From contig JARLJG010000002.1 of the NCBI GenBank assembly GCA_031291325.1, positions 39,328 to 103,327 on the forward strand: 64,000 nucleotides of DNA. The letters are read 5' to 3'. Shown in pieces: positions 58,770 through 64,000 of this stretch (the first letter of the stretch is position 1; the number at the start of each line of letters is the position of its first letter). This DNA comes from Burkholderiaceae bacterium (GTDB lineage: Bacteria; Pseudomonadota; Gammaproteobacteria; Burkholderiales; Burkholderiaceae_D). Below the pieces are notes generated by a model. It was not told where the DNA came from and ran no database searches. It saw only the letters and a program-made list of their open reading frames with translations. A program made the position numbers and the translations under genes.

Positions 58770-60349
58770 TACTGGTAGCCCCGGATTTCCTTGAAGATCG
58801 ATTGCAGGCTGCTCTTGCGGCTGTCGAAGCTGCGCCCGCCGGTCAGTTCGGCGACGCGCTGCAACTCGCGCGGATCGGCCTCGCCGAAGATCACCGCGAA
58901 CACCTTGATGCCCTTGTCGCTGTCCGGCAATTGCCCGTACCAGTTGACGAAGTCATCGACGGTCGCGCCGTTGTTGTTTTCGCCGTCGGTCATCAGCACC
59001 ACGGAATAGAAGCGCGCGCCGTCGGCGTGACGCCGCACCAGGGCTTCTCTATACGCCTGCATCAGCGAGTCGTAGATGGCGGTGCCGCCGCCGGCTTGCA
59101 GGCCGTTGACGCGCTCGGCAATGTGCTTCAAGGTCGCTCGATTCGATCGCTCGTCGACGCCCATGTCGAACTGCTCGGTAGCGCCCGGCGTCTCGGTAAA
59201 CGGCAGCAGGAAAATTCGTTCGCGATTGTGAAAGCGCGCAAAACGTCCGCTAATCGATGAATCTGCGCCGGACAAACCAAGCATCGCCTTCTTCAAGCCG
59301 GAGATGCGCTCGCCATCCATCGAACCGCTTTGGTCAAGCACGAAAGTGGAGTCGGTAGGCAGGCGCAAGTTATCGTCGAAGGCCGACAGGATCGCATCGA
59401 TCACTTCCAGTTTGGCCGGGAAGCTCAATTCGACCAACGGCTGCGTCGGCGCGCCGGCAACCTGCACGTCGGGATTGACCGGACGCCGCAGCGTGGTTGT
59501 CGCCATCTGCTGCTGGAATTCCTTGTCGCGCAGATAGGTTACCACCTTGGTGTAGGCGTCGCGCTTGGCCTGGTTGAGCAGCATGATCGGATAGTCGGCG
59601 GTGACGATGCCGTCTTTCGGATAAATCAGGACCAGTTTTTCCTTCAGTTCCGGGCGATTGTTCAAAGACAGCAGCGTCGACGCGTAGTTGATGATGCCGT
59701 CCACTTTGTCTTGCTCTTTGACGTAGGCGTCGGCCAGCCAGCCGGAACTGCCCGCCGTCAAGCGCTGCGCCTTGAAAAACGACGACAGCTTCTTGGCGTC
59801 GATGTCCTTGACTTCCAGCGCGTCGCCTTTGCCCGATAGCGCCGCCGCCAGGCCGAGCAAGCCGGAAAAGCCGGTATTCGACGAGGTCGGGCTGGTCATG
59901 CCGAAGGTGAATTTGCCCTTGGTTGCGGCATCGGCGATGTCTTTCCAGGTCACGTTCGGATTATTCTCCCAACCCAGCTCCTTCGCCTTGCTCTCTTTGA
60001 TGCCCAGCACGACCGGAGTCAGCATCGTGCGCTCGGACGCGGCAATGCGCGCCTTCACTGCCGGCACCAGCATCGCGTAGCGATTGCTCGCCAGCCAGGC
60101 GACATCGGCTTGCTCGCCCGACTGCAGTCGCTCGACCGCTTCCAGGGTGCCGGCGTAGCGCATGGCGATATGGATGCCGGTTGCTTTTTCCACGTTCGGC
60201 AAAAGCGGCTCGATATCCTTGAGTTCCGATCCGGCAAGCACATTGAGCGTGTTCGCGTCATCGGCGGGAGCTGCGGATGTCGGCTCCTGTTTGCTGCAGC
60301 CGGATAGCAGAGCCGCGCCGCAGAACAACAGTGTAAGGAGTTTTTTCAT
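58769..60349 (-). CDS. solute-binding/VWA fusion lipoprotein
   Basis: A 526-residue predicted lipoprotein (lipobox LLSGC, Cys18). Residues 35–300 form a type 2 periplasmic binding fold: TLNVLAGSELKDIEPLLPNV, GTLEAVERLQSGEQADVAWL, FTFGMTSPTSSNTGFSGLLG, and GIVTADYPIMLLNQ. Residues 335–526 are a von Willebrand A domain with a MIDAS DQSGSM (339–344) and downstream GGGTAIYDSLMQAYREAL and VVLMTDGENNNGAT. A ligand receptor and metal-dependent adhesion domain are thus joined in one chain. It is 10 bp after telA and coupled to the next gene. Confidence 0.85.
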   Translation of the reverse strand: MKKLLTLLFCGAALLSGCSKQEPTSAAPADDANTLNVLAGSELKDIEPLLPNVEKATGIHIAMRYAGTLEAVERLQSGEQADVAWLASNRYAMLVPAVKARIAASERTMLTPVVLGIKESKAKELGWENNPNVTWKDIADAATKGKFTFGMTSPTSSNTGFSGLLGLAAALSGKGDALEVKDIDAKKLSSFFKAQRLTAGSSGWLADAYVKEQDKVDGIINYASTLLSLNNRPELKEKLVLIYPKDGIVTADYPIMLLNQAKRDAYTKVVTYLRDKEFQQQMATTTLRRPVNPDVQVAGAPTQPLVELSFPAKLEVIDAILSAFDDNLRLPTDSTFVLDQSGSMDGERISGLKKAMLGLSGADSSISGRFARFHNRERIFLLPFTETPGATEQFDMGVDERSNRATLKHIAERVNGLQAGGGTAIYDSLMQAYREALVRRHADGARFYSVVLMTDGENNNGATVDDFVNWYGQLPDSDKGIKVFAVIFGEADPRELQRVAELTGGRSFDSRKSSLQSIFKEIRGYQ

Positions 60350-60359
60350 GTGCGCAGCC

Positions 60360-61562
60360 TCACAGGGCCACCGGGCCGGAAGTGTCCGATTGCATCGCGC
60401 TCTTGGCGGTGTCGGCGCGCACCCGGTCGAGGTACTGGTCGGAACGCGCGATCTGGTTCTTGATCAACTCGTTGTTTTTTCCCATGACATCGATAGCCTT
60501 CGAGCGGAAGGTATCCATCGCATCCATCGCCTTGAACGTGTTGTCGAACATCTCTTGCATTTTTTCGATGCCGATCATCGGATTTTGCGCAAACTCGCCG
60601 GTCTTTTCGACGTGCGTGCCGAGTTGGCGCGAACTCTCGGCGATCAGATCGCCGATCGTGCCGCTGACGCCGCTGAGCATTTCCATCACCTGGATCTGGT
60701 TGCCGGTCGCGCGCGCCACGGTTTGCGCAGTCGCCAGCGCGGACATGCCGGTGGTCGCCACGCGGTTGCAGCCGTTGATCATTTCGCGCGCGGTTTTTTT
60801 CAATACGTCCATCGCCAGGTAGCCATTGACATTGACCGCCATCTGGGTCTGCATGTCCAGCAGATTCTGGCGCGCATAGAACAGCACTTCCTGTTCCAGC
60901 GCCTTGGCGCGCAGCGCATCGGTGCTCTTGAGCGAGTCGACGCGGGCCGCAATCTGTTGGTCGAGTTGCTGGGCAAAGTGAATCGCGCCTTTCAACTTTT
61001 GCATCGCTTCCCACAGCTTGGTTTTCACACGCTCGATCTCGACGGCGTCGCGCTGCATGTCGTCGCGCGCCGCATAGACTTGCGCCATGATGGTTTGCAA
61101 CTGGCTTCCGGCGGATTGAAATTTGCGGAAGTATTCCTGCAATTTATTGCCGAACGGGATAATTCCCAATATCTTGTTCGGCTGCAGCAAGTCGCCTTGC
61201 TTGCCCGGATTTAAATCGTCGAGCATGGTGCGCATGGCATTGAGCGATTTGAACGTCGCCGTATCTTCGACGCTGACGAAATTGCGCTCCATGAAGCGCC
61301 CGGTCATCAGCGATGCCGCGCTGGAAATCTCTTCCTTGCCGAGACGGAACGCCGAATCCAGCCTGGCGCGAAAGGCGTCGCTTTGCACATCGTCGGTCAG
61401 CAGCGCGTTCACGAATGCAGTGACTTGCGCATCGATCTTGTCAGTGGTTTCGGCCGCCAGCGGCACCATGTCGGGCGCCTTGGCTTCGACCACCGGCGTG
61501 ACAACTTCCGGCGGGGTCAGCGTGATCGTGGATTCGGCGGGTTTGGTTTGAATGTCGGACAT
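60360..61562 (-). CDS. TelA family toxic anion resistance protein
   Basis: A 400-residue, mostly helical cytoplasmic protein of the TelA family (toxic anion/tellurite resistance and cell-envelope stress). Recognisable blocks are NPGKQGDLLQPNKILGIIPFG with GNKLQEYFRKFQSAGSQLQT, and the long coil with AREMINGCNRVATTGMSALAT. AAGG lies 6 nt before the ATG at 61562; the frame from 61568 uses TTG. It is the second gene of the operon. The TelA molecular role is not established. Confidence 0.88.
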   Translation of the reverse strand: MSDIQTKPAESTITLTPPEVVTPVVEAKAPDMVPLAAETTDKIDAQVTAFVNALLTDDVQSDAFRARLDSAFRLGKEEISSAASLMTGRFMERNFVSVEDTATFKSLNAMRTMLDDLNPGKQGDLLQPNKILGIIPFGNKLQEYFRKFQSAGSQLQTIMAQVYAARDDMQRDAVEIERVKTKLWEAMQKLKGAIHFAQQLDQQIAARVDSLKSTDALRAKALEQEVLFYARQNLLDMQTQMAVNVNGYLAMDVLKKTAREMINGCNRVATTGMSALATAQTVARATGNQIQVMEMLSGVSGTIGDLIAESSRQLGTHVEKTGEFAQNPMIGIEKMQEMFDNTFKAMDAMDTFRSKAIDVMGKNNELIKNQIARSDQYLDRVRADTAKSAMQSDTSGPVAL

Positions 61563-61598
61563 GCTCAACCTTTCATTGGATGGGAGCTGCGCAAAAAA

Positions 61599-62708
61599 CT
61601 ATTGGAATTTTTGTTCGATGGATTGAATCATTCGCTCCAGGATTTCAAAGCTGGGCGGATCGATCACGTCGACCAGCACAGTCGGCGCGGCCAGCTTCTT
61701 GTCTTTCAAGAACCCGGCGAAAAGCTCGGTCGAAGAAGTCCTGTAGCCATATTGCGCGGCCAGTCTTTGCAATTCCGGGTCGGTCGCCAGCGCGTTGCCG
61801 AGCTTGTGGCCGTTCTCGGTGAACGGCACCAGGATATGCTTGGTGTAGATAGTCGGCTGCGAATACAGCAGCACCATGTCGGGATTGGGCTGCGCACGTT
61901 TCGACTGGTATTCCAGAAATTGGCTTTCGTAGATCATCACCAGCGGCGCCTTGCCGATGCCCATTGTCGTGTAATCCTCGAACGGGCCGGCCGAACTCGA
62001 TTCCTGCAAGCCCTGGCGCATGAACAAGGGCGTCACCAGCGGCAGCACCTTGTTGGCTTGATCGGCGTCTTCGACCACGTTGTTGTCGTTGGCGACATAA
62101 CTCGCCAGCGCCAGGTACATCGCGGCAGAATTCGATTTGCGCACATCGGTCGAGCTGATCAGGATGCTCTTGCCGGTCGAATAGGCGGTGTTGTCCTTCA
62201 GGTCGCGCCAACGGGTTCCTTTTTCGATCATGCCGAGCAGGCGCTTCATGTCGACGATATAAAAAGCGTCGCCGTTCTGCTTGACGATGCCCTCGTTCTC
62301 CAGAACGGGAATCAATTGCTTCCACGACGCGATCGCTATCGGCGTGAAGAAAGTGGCATATGTCTGCCTGGCCTTGGATTTCTTTTGCAGCGCGATTGCG
62401 GCGGGCGAGCCGGCAGGGAAACCGAAATCGTAGCCCTTGAAATCGCGGCTGGCGATTTCGCGCGAACCCACTTTTTCGACCTTGACGCGCAAGCCGTACT
62501 TGGTAAGCAGCACATCGAGAACTTTAGGATCGAGGAAGAACGATTCTTTTTCGGAGCCGATCATTCCCTTGATGTCGACCACCGCGTCGGCTGCCTGCTT
62601 GGCCGCCCGTTCATCGGCCTTCCGTCCGGCGGAAATATAGACGGCGGCGCCGATGCCCAGAGCCAAAATCACCGCCAGAAAAGGTCCTAGGATCCGCTTG
62701 ACGTTCAT
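61599..62708 (-). CDS. membrane-anchored substrate-binding-like protein
   Basis: A 369-residue protein with an N-terminal signal anchor (ILGPFLAVILALGIGAAVYI) and no lipobox. The rest resembles a type 2 binding fold: DIKGMIGSEKESFFLDPKVL, GYDFGFPAGSPAAIALQKKS, FTPIAIASWKQLIPVLENEG, MVLLYSQPTIYTKHILVPF. Both this and the VWA fusion have binding domains, so they may sense related ligands or form a complex. AAGGAG is close to the ATG at 62708. It is the first gene of the operon. Confidence 0.75.
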   Translation of the reverse strand: MNVKRILGPFLAVILALGIGAAVYISAGRKADERAAKQAADAVVDIKGMIGSEKESFFLDPKVLDVLLTKYGLRVKVEKVGSREIASRDFKGYDFGFPAGSPAAIALQKKSKARQTYATFFTPIAIASWKQLIPVLENEGIVKQNGDAFYIVDMKRLLGMIEKGTRWRDLKDNTAYSTGKSILISSTDVRKSNSAAMYLALASYVANDNNVVEDADQANKVLPLVTPLFMRQGLQESSSAGPFEDYTTMGIGKAPLVMIYESQFLEYQSKRAQPNPDMVLLYSQPTIYTKHILVPFTENGHKLGNALATDPELQRLAAQYGYRTSSTELFAGFLKDKKLAAPTVLVDVIDPPSFEILERMIQSIEQKFQ

Positions 62709-63079
62709 GTTGCTCCTTTTACAGGATTTTCGATTCACTAATAATACACACCAATAATGTCCGAAATATGTCAGGAATGTGAAAGATGCTCGTCAGCACA
62801 AGGTGCGAGGCTGTTGCATGAAGGTCGTTGACAATCGGTTGGCTGCAATATAAGCAATATTGCATTGAAGAAGCTGTGAACTGTTCCGGCCAGAGCGCAT
62901 AGCTCAATCTGCCACACCGCTGCATTTGGTGGTGTAAGCCGGAATCCTAGATTTTTCCGTCAAATTTATAGGAGAAGCGCTTCGGAAATTCAAAAGAGTC
63001 AGCGTCGCATTAAGAGCGCCACATTTTGGTATTTCAACGCAAATTAGTGCGAGCCTGACCCCTTCGATTCCCCAATTCA
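62709..63079. other. intergenic region upstream of the TelA operon
   Basis: A 371-bp region between the TelA operon start and the convergent-side NAD(P)-binding gene. It contains the operon's promoter, which I cannot pinpoint. No repeats or RNA genes were recognised. Confidence 0.4.
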
Positions 63080-63682
63080 TCAGTCGAACTTGACCAAGTC
63101 CTTGAAGATCAGTTGACCCCAGCTATTTCCGCGTGCCTGCACCAGCAGTCCGCCTTCCGAAAGCCCGCCAAGTTTGATCGGCGCGAAACCAAGTTTTTCC
63201 GCCAGCGCACCAATCTCCGTTGCTGCGCCGTCATCGTCGCTCGCCAGGAACACGACTCTCCTGCCACCATGCACGGACGGATCTTGGTCAAGGACGGCAG
63301 CGACCAAATGGTTGAAGCCCTTGACCAGTCTTCCTCCGGTGAAGGCCTGCGCGACGACCTTGGCAGAAGAAGGCTGCCCTCCCAGTTCCTCAGGGGACAC
63401 GCCGTAGGCATTCGTCACATCGACGATGGTCTTTCCCTTCCAGGTCGGCAGCGCCTTCGCGACATCCTGGTGCGACTCGAAACGAACCGCTAAAAAGACA
63501 ACGTCCGCCTTGACCGCTTGCGCCAGTGTTTTGGGAATGATCGTCGGTCCGATCGCGGTCGCAGTGGATGCAAAACTTTCCGGGTCGCGCGTGGTTGCAA
63601 CGGATACTTCGATGCCGCTTCGGGCAAACGCCTTGGCCAAAGCCTGGCCGAGCTTGCCAAAGCCGATAATTGCGTAGCTCAT
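63080..63682 (-). CDS. NADPH-dependent F420 reductase-like NAD(P)-binding protein
   Basis: A 200-residue Rossmann protein. AIIGFGKLGQALAKAFARSG is the dinucleotide motif. The pattern ADVVFLAVRFESHQDV, GKTIVDVTNAYG and AFTGGRLVKGFNHLVAAVL matches the F420-dependent NADP reductase/predicted dinucleotide-binding family. This group in proteobacteria is usually not F420-linked and often reduces other acceptors. It is preceded by an SDR gene in the same orientation. Confidence 0.85.
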   Translation of the reverse strand: MSYAIIGFGKLGQALAKAFARSGIEVSVATTRDPESFASTATAIGPTIIPKTLAQAVKADVVFLAVRFESHQDVAKALPTWKGKTIVDVTNAYGVSPEELGGQPSSAKVVAQAFTGGRLVKGFNHLVAAVLDQDPSVHGGRRVVFLASDDDGAATEIGALAEKLGFAPIKLGGLSEGGLLVQARGNSWGQLIFKDLVKFD

Positions 63683-63755
63683 TTATATTCTCCTTTGGTT
63701 TACCACGCCCGACAGCGCTCCGAATATCGATTGGAGCGCCGCAGGGCGTAACGCG

Positions 63756-64000
63756 TTAGATTTGCGCCAGGCCGCCGTCGACGGCGAGCTCGCTGGCGGT
63801 CATGAAGCTGCTGTCCGACGAGGCGAGAAAGGCAGCCGCCGCGCCGAGCTCCGCCGGATCGGCCATGCGCTGCAGCGGATTCATCGAGGCGAAGACCTTC
63901 ATGCCCTCCTCGCCTAGCGCGGCCTTCGCGAGTTCGGTCGCCGTCGGCCCGGGCGACAGCACGTTTACCCGGATGCCGGTGCCCTTCAGGTCCTCCGCCC
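63756..64000 (-). CDS. SDR family oxidoreductase, 5' part beyond window
   Basis: The last 81 residues of a short-chain dehydrogenase run off the window: GIRVNVLSPGPTATELA then MNPLQRMADPAELGAAAAFL and SFMTASELAVDGGLAQI. The SPGPT and DGG blocks are typical SDR C-terminal features. The YxxxK site lies outside the window. Confidence 0.9.
   Translation of the reverse strand, partial: AEDLKGTGIRVNVLSPGPTATELAKAALGEEGMKVFASMNPLQRMADPAELGAAAAFLASSDSSFMTASELAVDGGLAQI

Overview
The window is about 64 kb of high-GC bacterial chromosome. Its protein families and gene order (tpiA–secG–tRNA-Leu–nuo operon, pnp–rpsO, a single-chain SpeH-type AdoMet decarboxylase, BluB, ETF-ubiquinone oxidoreductase, succinyl-CoA:3-ketoacid transferase) point to a betaproteobacterium of the order Burkholderiales, most likely Oxalobacteraceae (Herminiimonas/Janthinobacterium/Collimonas type). 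This placement is an inference from gene content; no 16S gene is present.

Layout. 1–7.5 kb: 3' part of phosphate acetyltransferase, a DUF3617 protein, a hemerythrin–histidine kinase, BluB, an orphan periplasmic binding protein and a DUF1161 protein. 7.5–11.6 kb: RelA, whose 5' end is duplicated around a palindromic repeat, then RidA and an alpha/beta hydrolase. 11.7–19.0 kb: a two-armed polyamine and membrane cluster. One arm is DUF350, SPFH, a double zinc-ribbon DUF4178 protein, a small membrane protein and AdoMet decarboxylase. The divergent arm is a membrane spermidine synthase and a Tat-type FAD lipoprotein. 19–31 kb: a ParDE module with a visible operator, transporters, slipin, a cNMP/degenerate-GGDEF protein, a repeat lipoprotein, Usp, CoA transferase, an SDR and ETF-QO, interspersed with palindromic repeats.

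31.4–46.4 kb: the complex I operon on the minus strand, nuoA to nuoN with a NUDIX gene at its end. It is complete except that nuoB is missing: only 147 bp separate nuoA from nuoC, and these bases carry what look like the two ends of nuoB. 46.6–52.3 kb: tRNA-Leu(GAG), secG, tpiA, a quinone oxidoreductase, pnp and rpsO. 52.7–55.8 kb: an hsp20 gene with a sigma-32-like promoter and a ROSE-like hairpin over its ribosome binding site, an HD-GYP protein, and TSUP and LysE transporters. 55.8–57.7 kb: LeuA, in frame with an N-terminal Cro/YdaS-like helix-turn-helix and preceded by matching palindromes. 57.9–62.7 kb: a tight operon of a membrane-anchored binding-protein-like protein, TelA, a solute-binding/VWA lipoprotein, a 2-TM protein and a ribbon-helix-helix-like protein. 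The window ends in an F420-type NADP oxidoreductase-fold protein and a partial SDR.

The most interesting points are the eroded nuoB, the HTH–LeuA fusion with its probable operators, the TelA/VWA/binding-protein operon, the polyamine–SPFH–DUF4178 cluster, the hsp20 thermometer candidate, and several palindromic repeat families that share GTAGG(G/T) tips, one of which duplicated the relA start.
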